Shown here: one piece after another, positions 11,956-20,718 of the stretch | Numbering within the stretch: the first letter of the stretch is position 1 | Layout of the letters: each line of letters starts with the position of its first letter | Assembly: GCF_027925145.1 (NCBI RefSeq) | Contig: NZ_AP027130.1 | Coordinates: 2,293,781 to 2,357,780 of the forward strand | Origin: Thermodesulfomicrobium sp. WS | Lineage (GTDB): Bacteria > Desulfobacterota > Desulfovibrionia > Desulfovibrionales > Desulfomicrobiaceae | Direction of reading: 5' to 3' | Length of the DNA stretch: 64,000 nucleotides | Position numbers and translations under genes: made by a program | Notes under the pieces: model-generated | What the model was told of the DNA's origin: nothing | The model's database searches: none | Seen by the model: only the letters and a program-made list of their open reading frames with translations

Positions 11956-12959
11956 AAGAAATTCGCGCCACAGCCAAAGAACTCATGCACGGCTACTGCC
12001 GGGTGTGCCCGGTATGCAATGGCAAGGCCTGCGCCGGCGAAGTACCGGGCATGGGCGGCCTCGGCACGGGCTCGGCCTTCATGGCCAACGTGGAGGCCCT
12101 CTCCCGCGTGCGTCTGGCCATGCGCCTCATCCATGACACCACCGATCCCGACACCAGCGTGGAGTTTTTGGGACACACCCTGAGCGTGCCGGTGCTGGCC
12201 GCGCCCATCGGCGGGGTGTCCTTCAACATGGGCGGCGGCAGGAGCGAACAGGAGTACATCGACGCCATCATCCACGGCTGCGCGGCCCGCGGCACCTTGG
12301 GGTGCACCGGGGACGGCGTGCCGCCGTTCATCCTGGATGCGGCCTGTACTGCCCTCACGGCAGCGGGCGGCCGGGGGATCCCTTTCATCAAGCCGTGGGA
12401 AGACCAGGAACTCTTCGAAAAGCTCGAGCGGGTGCTCGCCTGCGGCGTGCCCATGGTGGGCATGGACATCGACGCCGCCGGGCTCGTGACCCTGCGCAAG
12501 ATGGGCCGACCCGTATCGCCGCGCTCGGCCAAAGAGTTGCAGCGCATCCGCGAGCGTATTCCCGTGCCCTTCATCCTCAAGGGCATCATGACCCCGGATC
12601 AGGCGCGCCTGGCCGTAGACGCCGGGGTGGACGCCATCGTGGTCTCCAACCACGGCGGCCGGGTGCTCGACGGCACTCCCGGCACGGCGGAAGTGCTTCC
12701 TGCCGTGGCCCGAGCCGTGGGGCACCTCGTGCCAGTGCTCGTGGACGGTGGGGTGCGGAGCGGCGGCGACGTGCTCAAGATGCTCGCTTTAGGCGCCCGC
12801 GCCGTACTCATCGGCCGACCCTTCTCCGTGGCTGCCATCGGCGGGTTGCAAAACGGCGTGGAGACCTACCTGGATGCCCTCACCACGGAACTCAAGCAGG
12901 CCATGGTCATGACCGGCACCGCCAGCTGCCGGTCCGTGTCCAGCGACATCCTCGCCTAA
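11952..12959 (+). CDS. FMN-dependent alpha-hydroxyacid dehydrogenase with N-terminal four-Cys motif
   Basis: 335 residues from ATG 11952 (AAGGAGG upstream). TIM-barrel FMN family (lactate/glycolate oxidase type): VPVLAAPIGG, the catalytic-His segment VVSNHGGRVLDGTPGT, and the FMN phosphate site DGGVRSGGDVLKMLALGA. The N-terminus carries C16-x2-C19-x2-C22-x4-C27 (CRVCPVCNGKAC), absent from classical lactate oxidases and resembling an iron-sulfur ligand set, which would allow electron transfer to an anaerobic acceptor instead of oxygen (inference). Cotranscribed with and probably controlled by the overlapping GntR regulator; substrate likely L-lactate or a related 2-hydroxyacid. Confidence 0.88.
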   Translation: MKEIRATAKELMHGYCRVCPVCNGKACAGEVPGMGGLGTGSAFMANVEALSRVRLAMRLIHDTTDPDTSVEFLGHTLSVPVLAAPIGGVSFNMGGGRSEQEYIDAIIHGCAARGTLGCTGDGVPPFILDAACTALTAAGGRGIPFIKPWEDQELFEKLERVLACGVPMVGMDIDAAGLVTLRKMGRPVSPRSAKELQRIRERIPVPFILKGIMTPDQARLAVDAGVDAIVVSNHGGRVLDGTPGTAEVLPAVARAVGHLVPVLVDGGVRSGGDVLKMLALGARAVLIGRPFSVAAIGGLQNGVETYLDALTTELKQAMVMTGTASCRSVSSDILA

Positions 12960-12964
12960 CCCGT

Positions 12965-12995
12965 CCTCGTGGCCGGGCTGACGCCGGTCACGAGG
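12965..12995. terminator. Inverted repeat at convergent gene ends
   Basis: CCTCGTG-G-CCGG (12965-12976) pairs with CCGG-T-CACGAGG (12984-12995), loop of 7 bases. It overlaps the stop codon of the PilZ gene on the minus strand and follows the dehydrogenase by 5 bases. No T tract; probably acts for both directions. Confidence 0.6.
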
Positions 12996-13311
12996 AATCG
13001 CGCACCCACTCTATGCCGGCCTCGAACAAGGGGAGCCCCGACCCTTCCACCTTGCGGGCCCAGCGCACCACGCCCGCGTAGGTCTCAAGCAGGCTCAAGG
13101 CCGAGCCTTCGGGCACAAAGCCCTCGAACACCAGTTCCACCTGCGCCCCTTCCTCGAAGGCGGAGCGCGACAGCACGCGAAAACCACCGTCGCTATGGTC
13201 CACCATGCGGGCAAATTGCACCCGCCATCCCGCGTAGCGCACCCGCACCGGCGCCAAGCATTCCAAGCGCGGATACCGGCGGGCGTCTGCTGTTTCCTGT
13301 GATCGCTCCAT
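12988..13311 (-). CDS. PilZ domain protein
   Basis: 107 residues from ATG 13311, a single PilZ domain. The N-terminal Arg motif is ARRYPRLE and the second signature is VDHSDGGFRV, so both c-di-GMP contact patches are present. It has no partner gene on its strand: it converges with the dehydrogenase and diverges from the carbonic anhydrase/pilus operon. A role in controlling the neighbouring pilus is possible but only by location. Confidence 0.88.
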   Translation of the reverse strand: MERSQETADARRYPRLECLAPVRVRYAGWRVQFARMVDHSDGGFRVLSRSAFEEGAQVELVFEGFVPEGSALSLLETYAGVVRWARKVEGSGLPLFEAGIEWVRDSS

Positions 13312-13468
13312 GCAAAAATGCTCACCCGCCAGCACCGCCCCTGTCAAGCACGGTCCGGCGACAACAGCCCAGCACCAGGACGCCACGAGCGCACAACCAC
13401 CCTTGACAACGGATCCGGGGCACATCTAGGCGACATCCATATTCCCCAAAAAGAAATCCGGAGTGCCC

Positions 13469-14056
13469 ATGACCGACATCGCACAGCTGCTTCGTAACAA
13501 CATCGCCTGGGCCGAGCGCGTGGAGCGCGACCACCCCGGATTTTTTCGTAAACTGGAACGCCAGCACAAACCCAAGTTCTTGTGGATCGGCTGCGCGGAT
13601 AGCCGCGTGCCCGCAGACCAACTCACCGGCGTCATGCCCGGCGAAGTTTTCGTGCACCGCAATATCGCCAACCAGGTCATCAATACAGACATGAACCTCA
13701 TGTGCGTGCTCCAGTATGCCATCGACGTCTTGCGCGTGGAACACATCATCGTCTGCGGGCATTCGCGCTGCGGCGGCATCGAGGCGGTGATGCGGGGGAC
13801 GACCCCCGGCGTGCTCGACCATTGGCTCGAATCGGTCCGCCGCCTGGTGGAAGCGCACCCTGAGGCAGACGTGGACGACATCGGCCAGCTCAACGTGCGC
13901 CACGGGGTCGAGTCCCTGGCGCACAATGTCTTGGTGCGCCGGGCCTGGAGCCGAGGCCGCCGCCTCCTCCTGCATGGCTGGTTCTACTCCATCGCCAACG
14001 GTCGCCTCCAAGACCTTGGGGTTTCCCGCGGTCCTCAGAGCGAAAACGCACCATGA
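13469..14056 (+). CDS. can: Beta-class carbonic anhydrase
   Basis: 195 residues from ATG 13469 (GGAG 5 bases upstream; the GTG 6 bases earlier sits too close to it). Zinc ligands and catalytic dyad fall at C42, D44, R46 (GCADSRVP) and H98, C101 (CGHSRCGG), the same numbering as Escherichia coli Can. It interconverts CO2 and bicarbonate in the cytoplasm. Its stop overlaps the start of the first prepilin gene (ATGA), so it is the leading gene of the pilus operon, an unexpected coupling. TTGACA at 13403-13408 could be a -35 element; the matching -10 is weak. Confidence 0.95.
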   Translation: MTDIAQLLRNNIAWAERVERDHPGFFRKLERQHKPKFLWIGCADSRVPADQLTGVMPGEVFVHRNIANQVINTDMNLMCVLQYAIDVLRVEHIIVCGHSRCGGIEAVMRGTTPGVLDHWLESVRRLVEAHPEADVDDIGQLNVRHGVESLAHNVLVRRAWSRGRRLLLHGWFYSIANGRLQDLGVSRGPQSENAP

Positions 14057-14667
14057 TCCAACTGCGGTCCATGCCTCCCACAGGCTTCAGCCTCCTCGAA
14101 GTGAGTATCGCCCTCGTCATCATCGGCCTGCTCTTCGCCGTGGGGGCGCTCTCGTGGAGCGCCTTGGCCGAGACCCGACGCCTGGCCAAGGCGCGGGCCC
14201 AGCTCCTGGAGGTGCGCGACTGCATGCTGCGGGCAAGTCTGCTCCATGAGCACTACCCCAGCGACACCGATTTTTTGCGCTGCAGCAACGAAACCGGGCT
14301 GGACCCCTGGGGCGGGGATCTGCGCATGGTCCGCGGGGTCACCACCGCCGGGCTCCCGCTTGACGAGTCCTTCGCCGTGGTCACGGACGCCGCCCGCGGC
14401 CAGCTCCTGACGCTTCCTGATGGGAACGCTTCCCGGGCCATCCTGCTTCCAGAAGGCGAAAACCGCACCAGCATTGCCTTTGCGGTGATCAGCCTGGGAA
14501 AAAACCGCGTGGCCGATCACCCCAGTGTTGCAGGGCTGAATACCAACGCCATCGTGCCGCTTTCCGCGAGTATGGATTTTTCTTCGCCCACCAAAGATGA
14601 TGTGGTGCTCCCGGTCCAAGCCTACGAGGTCATGGGCTACCTTCGCAACGTGGTAGGACCACAATGA
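14053..14667 (+). CDS. Prepilin-type minor pilin 1
   Basis: 204 residues. The prepilin signature is TGFSLLEVSIALVIIGLLF: a short leader ending in Gly, then Phe, Glu at +5 and a hydrophobic helix. The remainder is a small globular domain of about 150 residues containing a possible disulfide pair. Overlaps carbonic anhydrase upstream and the next pilin downstream by ATGA. It is the first of four prepilin-like genes in a row, probably minor pilins that prime or cap the fibre. Cleavage needs a prepilin peptidase, which is not in this window. Confidence 0.88.
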   Translation: MIQLRSMPPTGFSLLEVSIALVIIGLLFAVGALSWSALAETRRLAKARAQLLEVRDCMLRASLLHEHYPSDTDFLRCSNETGLDPWGGDLRMVRGVTTAGLPLDESFAVVTDAARGQLLTLPDGNASRAILLPEGENRTSIAFAVISLGKNRVADHPSVAGLNTNAIVPLSASMDFSSPTKDDVVLPVQAYEVMGYLRNVVGPQ

Positions 14668-16097
14668 AAACCCCGCGTGGTTTTACCTTGGTGGAATTGG
14701 CCATCGTCCTGGTGGTGGTGGGGCTCATTGCGGCCATGGTCGTGCCGACCCTCAAAAGCGGCATTCTGCACGGCAAGATGAGCGAGGCCCGCGCCACGCT
14801 GCAGGCAGTGCGTGACGGCGTCATCGGCGTGGCGCAGGCCAACTCCCGTATCCTCCCTGCCACCTTGACCCCCTTAGGCGCCCCCAAAGACCCATGGGGA
14901 AACGCCATCCGCTACCGGCGGGATCCGGGGCTCACCGGCGATGTGTGCGCCGCCAACGCCACATCAGGCACCTTCGTTTCCCCAGAAGGGCAGACTATTG
15001 CGGACGTGGCCTTCGTGGTGGCAAGCTCGGGGCCGGACTTCCAAGAAGACGCGGCGCTGAACGCCAGCACCGATGCCCGGCAGGCGGACGACGACCTGAT
15101 CCTTGCCGTCACGCTGCCGCACCTCAAGACCATCCTGTGCGCCGACCGGGCAAAAGGTGCACAGACCCCCGGCGCCCTGGCCACCTGGAACGACATCCTC
15201 CTGCACACCGCAGCCGTGACCAGCGGGTCCAACGATCTGGGCGCCAAGATCACGCCCTCGTCCATCGTCCTCGGCATCCCCAATGGCACGACCCCCGCAT
15301 TTTCCTACGGCTGCGTGTGGTACACGGGGAATCTCAACGCCACCAGCGGCACTCCGGTCTGCACCAACGGCAATTGCACCCTGGGCAAGGGACTGCGGGC
15401 CTATTTCACCTTCACGGTGGAAAAAGTCGGCGATCCGCTCGCCGACGGCTTTACCTTCGCCGTGGTGAGCGCGGCCACCAACACGCATCAGTCCTGCGGC
15501 GGCAAGGGTTCGGCCCTGGGATACGCAAGCACCTTCAACCAGCCCGGCGATAACGGCGTCCCCCCCTTCGTGCTGCCGCCCAAGATGGCGGTAGAGTTCG
15601 ATTTCTATACCTCTGGGGGATTTAACGATCCTGGAAGCCATCTCGACCACCTGGGCATTGCCTATTGGGGAAACAATACGGGAAGTAGCGATCTGGACCG
15701 GGGCAAAGACGACCTCAAACACAACTTCACCCCGTCTGACGGCAGCCCGCCGCACCCCAATTCCGTCCGCTCTTCCAACCAAACCTATTTCGACGAAACC
15801 GGCACCGTCACCTACCCGGTGCGCGTGGAGATCCTGCGCAATGCCACCAGCGGGAATTACACCACCCATGTGTGGTTCAACTGCGCCGGGTGCAGCGATC
15901 TCACCGTCTCGGGCCTGGATGGCGGGGTGGCGCCGGAACACCGCTACGCGGCCAGCGAGTATTTCCGCCATTCCATCACCATGAACGCCCCCTGGAACGC
16001 CCTGATGGACAAGGTCCTGCTCGGTTGGACCGAGGGCACGGGATCCTACCGGCAACGGGTCACCCTCAAGAGCGCCCAATTCTTCTTCCCGGAGTAG
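14664..16097 (+). CDS. Large prepilin with C-terminal L-type-lectin-like domain
   Basis: 477 residues, about three times the length of a normal pilin. N-terminal signature RGFTLVELAIVLVVVGLIAA, then a pilin domain to about residue 210. The C-terminal 260 residues contain ADGFTFAVVSAATN, PKMAVEFDFYTSGG and LDHLGIAYWGNN, which follow the order of the concanavalin-like L-type lectin fold (DGF-F, VEFDT, HVGI). Several Cys pairs (CVWYTG, CTNGNC, FNCAGC) suggest disulfides. I infer a tip adhesin that binds sugar through the pilus. The lectin assignment is from motif order only. Confidence 0.82.
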   Translation: MKTPRGFTLVELAIVLVVVGLIAAMVVPTLKSGILHGKMSEARATLQAVRDGVIGVAQANSRILPATLTPLGAPKDPWGNAIRYRRDPGLTGDVCAANATSGTFVSPEGQTIADVAFVVASSGPDFQEDAALNASTDARQADDDLILAVTLPHLKTILCADRAKGAQTPGALATWNDILLHTAAVTSGSNDLGAKITPSSIVLGIPNGTTPAFSYGCVWYTGNLNATSGTPVCTNGNCTLGKGLRAYFTFTVEKVGDPLADGFTFAVVSAATNTHQSCGGKGSALGYASTFNQPGDNGVPPFVLPPKMAVEFDFYTSGGFNDPGSHLDHLGIAYWGNNTGSSDLDRGKDDLKHNFTPSDGSPPHPNSVRSSNQTYFDETGTVTYPVRVEILRNATSGNYTTHVWFNCAGCSDLTVSGLDGGVAPEHRYAASEYFRHSITMNAPWNALMDKVLLGWTEGTGSYRQRVTLKSAQFFFPE

Positions 16098-16099
16098 CT

Positions 16100-17561
16100 A
16101 TGCCGCAGCGTGGGTTCACCCTGGTGGAAGCCGCCATCGTCCTCGTCCTCCTCGGCATCCTTGCCGCCCTGGTGGTGCCGGCGCTTGTCTCCAGCACCCG
16201 GCACGAAAAACGCCAGGAGGGCAAAGAGGCCCTGCTGGCCCTGCGCCACGCCATCGTCGAGTGGGCCGATGCCCACAACGACACCCTACCCGCCAACCTC
16301 ACCAGCGCCCAACTGCCGGATACCGACATCTGGGGCCGCGCCTACGCCTACCGCCCCTTTTCCTCCACCATCAGCGTCTGCACCACCCCCAACGCCACCG
16401 CCACCCCGATCGTCTCCGGGGGCAAGAGCATCAGCGCCGCCTTCTGGGCGGCCTCCCGCGGCCACGACACCACCCAAGACCTGGACTACACGGCCCCGGT
16501 ACTCAATACCACGGACCCCAAGGACGACCTGGTGGAATGGATGGGCATGGAAGAACTCTACTACCTCATCTGCACCGGGAACAACACCTCCCACCAGGCC
16601 CATAGCGCCGCCCAGCACCTGCTCTTCAGTCCCGCAGCCATCACCATGCCCCAGAACTCCGACGTCACCGGCAACGTCGCCAGTGACGGATCCATCACCA
16701 TCGAGCAAAATGTGGACATCACTGGAACGATCTTCGCCGGTGGCGCGGTCAATCTTGCCCAAAACACCCAGGCATCGGGGATCATCGCCAATGGTTCCAT
16801 CTCGCTTGACCAACACGTGATCATTCACGGCGACATCCATGCGGGCGGAAGCATCACCATTGCTCAAAACACGCATATTTATGGCAATGTGTATGCCGCA
16901 GGAAGTGTCCAAATCTTTTGGAACGGTCCATGGCAATGTCGTTGCCGGTGGCATGGTAACGGTGACTACGCCAGGCAGTGTCACGGGAACTATCCAGCAA
17001 AATCAAAGTCCTGTCCTTGGGCTGCAGCCCTACGTCTCCCCCGGGATCCCCCGGATGCAGACCTTTGCCTCCACCGGACCCAATGTCAGCTCGAACGGCC
17101 TGCTGGCTCCCGGCAATTACGGAAACGTCACCATCCCCAAAAACGGCATGCTCACGCTGCAAAGCGGCACGTATGTCTTCAGGAGCCTTTCCATGGACGG
17201 CGGGGACTTGCGTCTCAACTTCAATGCCACCGGCACCCTGGCGGACATTCAGGTCTTTGTGGTGGCAAATGCCTCCCTTTCCAAGATCACCACCCGGTTT
17301 TCGCTGGATGGAACGACCTTTGCGAGCGCCACCAACGCCTCCACCGACGTCGCCCGGCGCATGTACCTGGAGGCCCATGGCGGCTTTGCCTTCACCGGCG
17401 CCACCAGCGTCTGGATCGGCGGGGTGCTCACCAACGGTACGGCCGAAATCGATGCTAAGGCCTTCGTGGGCCATATCGCGGCCATCCCGCCCGGAAGTTT
17501 CAACCTCGGGAGTACGGATTTCGTGTATGCACCGTCCCATTTCGCCCAAGCCCATTGGTAA
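16100..17561 (+). pseudogene. Prepilin with beta-helix repeats, interrupted by a one-base frameshift
   Basis: Begins at ATG 16100 with QRGFTLVEAAIVLVLLGILA and reads in one frame to about 16918. There the frame changes: removing one T from the run of four at 16916-16919 joins it to the frame that ends at 17561, giving about 486 residues. The centre holds about seven beta-helix-like repeats of 17-18 residues of the type ITIxQNxxIxGxIxAGGS, like bactofilin or polymer-forming domains. The C-terminal part contains LAPGNYGNVTIPKNGMLTL. The break could be a sequencing error, a true mutation or frameshifting. Its end overlaps the next pilin by 35 bases. Confidence 0.8.
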
Positions 17562-17994
17562 GGGATTCTCCCTGGTGGAAATGGCCATCATTTTGGTGAT
17601 CATGAGCCTCATGGTGGCGGCCCTGCTGCCGCGCATCGTCTCCGGCACCAAGCGGGACGTGATGGCCGAGGCCAAGCGCATGGTGCGCAGCGCCCGCAAC
17701 GAGGTGCTCGGCTATGCCAAGGCCAATGGCTGCGCCCTGCCGCCAGCGGCCTGGTTTTCCGCCCAGGCGGCCCACCGCTGGGGACGTTTGGGCGCCGTGG
17801 CCTACCTGAGCGGCAACCGCACCCTCACCCTGGTGAACGGCACCAACCAGACCGCGGCTTTTCTCATCGTCAGTAACGGCACGGACCAGACCAACGACAC
17901 CGATTACAGCGCCAATCCCACCGATCTGCGCCCCGTGCACGACGACATCGTGGACTTCGCCACCCCGGCCTTCGTGCAGAGCTTGTGTCCGTGA
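17527..17994 (+). CDS. Prepilin-type minor pilin 4
   Basis: 155 residues from ATG 17527. Leader MHRPISPKPIGKG, then FSLVEMAIILVIMSLMVAAL: the canonical Gly-Phe cleavage site and Glu at +5. A short globular domain contains NGTNQT and NGTDQT repeats and ends with Cys. The start lies inside the end of the preceding gene in another frame, which shows that the last 35 bases of the shifted frame were under coding constraint. Last of the four minor prepilin genes before the assembly machinery. Confidence 0.86.
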   Translation: MHRPISPKPIGKGFSLVEMAIILVIMSLMVAALLPRIVSGTKRDVMAEAKRMVRSARNEVLGYAKANGCALPPAAWFSAQAAHRWGRLGAVAYLSGNRTLTLVNGTNQTAAFLIVSNGTDQTNDTDYSANPTDLRPVHDDIVDFATPAFVQSLCP

Positions 17995-18065
17995 ACGCGC
18001 CGTGCCTGCGGTTTTCCCGCATCCATCCTTGACACGGCCGGCGTTTTTTCCCCAAGAAGCAGGCC

Positions 18066-19061
18066 ATGCTCTCTTCCCACGACCACCCCTTTGCGCGGCT
18101 GCACATCACGGGCAACCCCTTTTCCATGGCCACGAGCCAGGAACATTTTTTCCACACCCCGGCCACCCGTACCATCCTCGAAGAGCTTGCCCATGGCATC
18201 CTCACGCGCAAAGGCTTTCTCGCCCTTATGGGCGAGGTGGGCGTGGGCAAGACCTCCCTGGCCTTACAGCTCTTCTCCCGCCTAGAGTCCGAGCCAGTGG
18301 ACTTTGCCTGGGTCTTCAACACCATGTTCACCAAGGAGGACCTGTTTCGGGCCATTGCCGAAGACTTTGGTCTGCGCCCCGATCCTGGCTGGACGCTTCT
18401 GGATCACCAGCGCGCCCTGCAGGACTTTTTCCTCTCCCGGTACCAGGAAGGCCGCATCTGCGTCATCGCCGTGGACGAGGCCCACAACCTCTCCTTTGAT
18501 TCCCTGGAGGCCCTGCGGCTCCTGGGTAATTTCGAGTTCGGCGGCCACAAGCTCGTGCAGGTGCTGCTCATCGCCCAACCGGAGCTGGCCGAACGCCTTG
18601 GCGCCCCGGAGCTGCGCCAACTCAAGAGCCGCATTGCCATCTCCCGCACCCTCCCAGAGCTGTCCTTCAAGGAGCTTGTGGACTACACCCACTTCAAGCT
18701 CGCCACCGCGGGCTCGCAGCTTCGGCTCACCCCCTGGGGGGCGCGGCGACTGTGGCGGGGGTGCCAGGGAAACCTCCGCCTGGCCAACCTCATCCTGGAG
18801 CGGGCCCTCTACGCCTGCATGGCCCTGAACGCCCCAACCGTGAACGCCCGGGTGGTAGGGGCGGCCCTGAAAGAAGTGCAGCGCGAGCGCGGCGCTGCGA
18901 CTCGTCTTTCTTGGACGTGGGCGGTGGCGACAATCCTCCTGCTGGCCATCGCCATGGCCTTCATCCCCTTGTGGGAGGTGGACGGAAAGCGCATGAGCGC
19001 CGCAGCCGTGTTCTGGGAGGTCCTGCAGCTCAAGTCTGCCTCGTCTGGAGCCCAGCCATGA
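18066..19061 (+). CDS. mshM: MshM/ExeA-like AAA ATPase with C-terminal membrane segment
   Basis: 331 residues. Starts HDHPFARLHITGNPFSM, typical of ExeA/MshM proteins. Walker A is GEVGVGKTSLA (about 59-69) and Walker B is CVIAVDEAHNL (about 136-146). A membrane segment lies at about 280-300 (ATILLLAIAMAFIPLW). MshM in Vibrio and ExeA in Aeromonas help assemble the secretin. Here it is followed by the GspE-type ATPase with an ATGA overlap. No peptidoglycan-binding domain is seen after the membrane segment, which is the MshM rather than the ExeA architecture. Confidence 0.88.
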   Translation: MLSSHDHPFARLHITGNPFSMATSQEHFFHTPATRTILEELAHGILTRKGFLALMGEVGVGKTSLALQLFSRLESEPVDFAWVFNTMFTKEDLFRAIAEDFGLRPDPGWTLLDHQRALQDFFLSRYQEGRICVIAVDEAHNLSFDSLEALRLLGNFEFGGHKLVQVLLIAQPELAERLGAPELRQLKSRIAISRTLPELSFKELVDYTHFKLATAGSQLRLTPWGARRLWRGCQGNLRLANLILERALYACMALNAPTVNARVVGAALKEVQRERGAATRLSWTWAVATILLLAIAMAFIPLWEVDGKRMSAAAVFWEVLQLKSASSGAQP

Positions 19062-20716
19062 GCCAACCTGTCATCCGCCTCGGCGACCTGCTCAAAGAGC
19101 GGGGCCTCATCACCGACCAGCACATCCACTACGCCCTGCAGGAGCAGCGGGTCACCAAGCAGAAGCTCGGCGAGGTGCTCACGGGTATCGGCATCGTCTC
19201 CGAATACGACCTCATCCAGGCCTTAAGCGAGCAACTGGGGCTTGCCCACGTGGACATCACCCGCGAGACGCCGGACCTTACACTGCTGCGCAATTTCAAC
19301 CGCCAGATCTGCCTCAATGTGCGCATGCTTCCCCTGCGCCTGGAGGGCGAGGCCGTACGCGTGGCCACATCCAACCTGCCTGGGCCCGACCTAGAACAGG
19401 CCTGCCTGCGCTTTTGCGGCAAAAAACCGCAGGTGGTGCTCACGGAAGAGAGCAAGGTCGTTGCCGCCATCTACAACTATTTCTTCTTTCTGGAAAACCC
19501 GGTGGAGGAGATCCTGGAGCGCGAGGCGCGCGTCCTGGCCAACGACACCTCCCTCACCGTAAATCCGGAACGCTTTGTGGAACACCTGCTCCTCTTTGCC
19601 ATCAAGGAGCGGGCCTCGGACATCCATATCCGTCCCATGGAGCACGGCATCAACGTCGCCTTCCGGGTGGACGGGGTGCTGCGCAGCGTGCGCTTCTATC
19701 CCCCAAGCCTAAGGCGCGCCATCACCGCCATCAAGCTCATGGCCGGCATGGACATCTCCGAGCAGCGCCTGCCCCAGGACGGCCGCTGGAGTGCGAACCT
19801 CCTGGAGCGCAAATTCGACGTGCGCGTCTCTTCGGTGGTCACCCCGTATGGGGAAAATCTAGTGCTCCGCCTGCTGATCCAGGAACGGGCCAATTTGAGT
19901 TTGCGCGCCCTGGGTTTTCTCCCCCAGGACCTCGGCAACCTAGAGCGGGCCTTTCAGGAACCTTTTGGCATCATCCTACTCACCGGCCCCACGGGCTCGG
20001 GCAAGTCCACCACCTTGGTGGCAGGGCTCTCGTCCCTGGATCTCTTGGGCAAAAACGTGCTCACCGTGGAAAACCCCATCGAGTACATCGTGCCCTTGGC
20101 GCGCCAGACCCAGGTGAACGAGGCCGCAGGCTACGACTTTGCCAATGCCATGCGCTACTTTCTGCGCCACGATCCGGACATCATCCTCATCGGCGAGATG
20201 CGCGACGAACTCACGGCCAAGACCGCCATCACCGCCGCCACCACCGGACATCTGGTGCTCTCCACGCTGCACAGCAACACGGCCTTGGGTGCCATTCCGC
20301 GCATGCGGGGCCTGGGGCTCGACAGTCTCAGCGTCGCCGAATCCCTGGTGGCCGTGGTGAGCCAGCGCCTAGTGCGCACCATCTGCCCCCACTGCCGCGA
20401 AGAGTACATCCCCAGCGAGGCCGAAATCCGCTACCTGGGCACGCAGCCAAAGCAGCTGTTCCGCGGCCGAGGGTGTGCGGCCTGCGGCCTGTCCGGCTAC
20501 CTAGGCCGGACCTTGGTTTACGAAATCCTCATCGTCTCGCCGGAGCTGCGTACCCTGCTCGAAGCCGAGGCGCCGCTGACGGAACTGGAGACCACGGCCC
20601 AGGCCCAAGGCTTCCGCTCCATGTTTCAGGTCGGCGTAGACAAGGCCCTCCAGGGAGACACCACGGTGGCGGAGCTCATGCGCGTGCTTGGCACTACCCG
20701 CTACACACCGAGATAG
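19058..20716 (+). CDS. mshE: MshE/GspE-type pilus assembly ATPase
   Basis: 552 residues from ATG 19058. The N-terminal MshEN/GspE_N domain (IRLGDLLKERGLITDQHI) in Vibrio MshE binds c-di-GMP. The ATPase core has SDIHIRPMEHG, Walker A GPTGSGKSTTL (about 310), the Walker B region and GHLVLSTLHSNTA. A tetra-Cys zinc site is present (CPHC near 446, CAAC near 472). It powers pilin polymerisation from the inner membrane. Overlaps mshM by 4 bases. With three PilZ genes and one GGDEF gene in the window, control by c-di-GMP is plausible. Confidence 0.94.
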   Translation: MSQPVIRLGDLLKERGLITDQHIHYALQEQRVTKQKLGEVLTGIGIVSEYDLIQALSEQLGLAHVDITRETPDLTLLRNFNRQICLNVRMLPLRLEGEAVRVATSNLPGPDLEQACLRFCGKKPQVVLTEESKVVAAIYNYFFFLENPVEEILEREARVLANDTSLTVNPERFVEHLLLFAIKERASDIHIRPMEHGINVAFRVDGVLRSVRFYPPSLRRAITAIKLMAGMDISEQRLPQDGRWSANLLERKFDVRVSSVVTPYGENLVLRLLIQERANLSLRALGFLPQDLGNLERAFQEPFGIILLTGPTGSGKSTTLVAGLSSLDLLGKNVLTVENPIEYIVPLARQTQVNEAAGYDFANAMRYFLRHDPDIILIGEMRDELTAKTAITAATTGHLVLSTLHSNTALGAIPRMRGLGLDSLSVAESLVAVVSQRLVRTICPHCREEYIPSEAEIRYLGTQPKQLFRGRGCAACGLSGYLGRTLVYEILIVSPELRTLLEAEAPLTELETTAQAQGFRSMFQVGVDKALQGDTTVAELMRVLGTTRYTPR

Positions 20717-20718
20717 CC

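Noticed and set aside
13414..13468. Full sigma-70 promoter before the carbonic anhydrase
   Set aside because: TTGACA at 13403-13408 is good, but no acceptable -10 follows at 16-18 bases, so I do not list it as a promoter.
19414..20718. Upstream part of the long frame ending with MshG
   Set aside because: It overlaps the MshE ATPase in a different frame; MshG itself starts at 20719.
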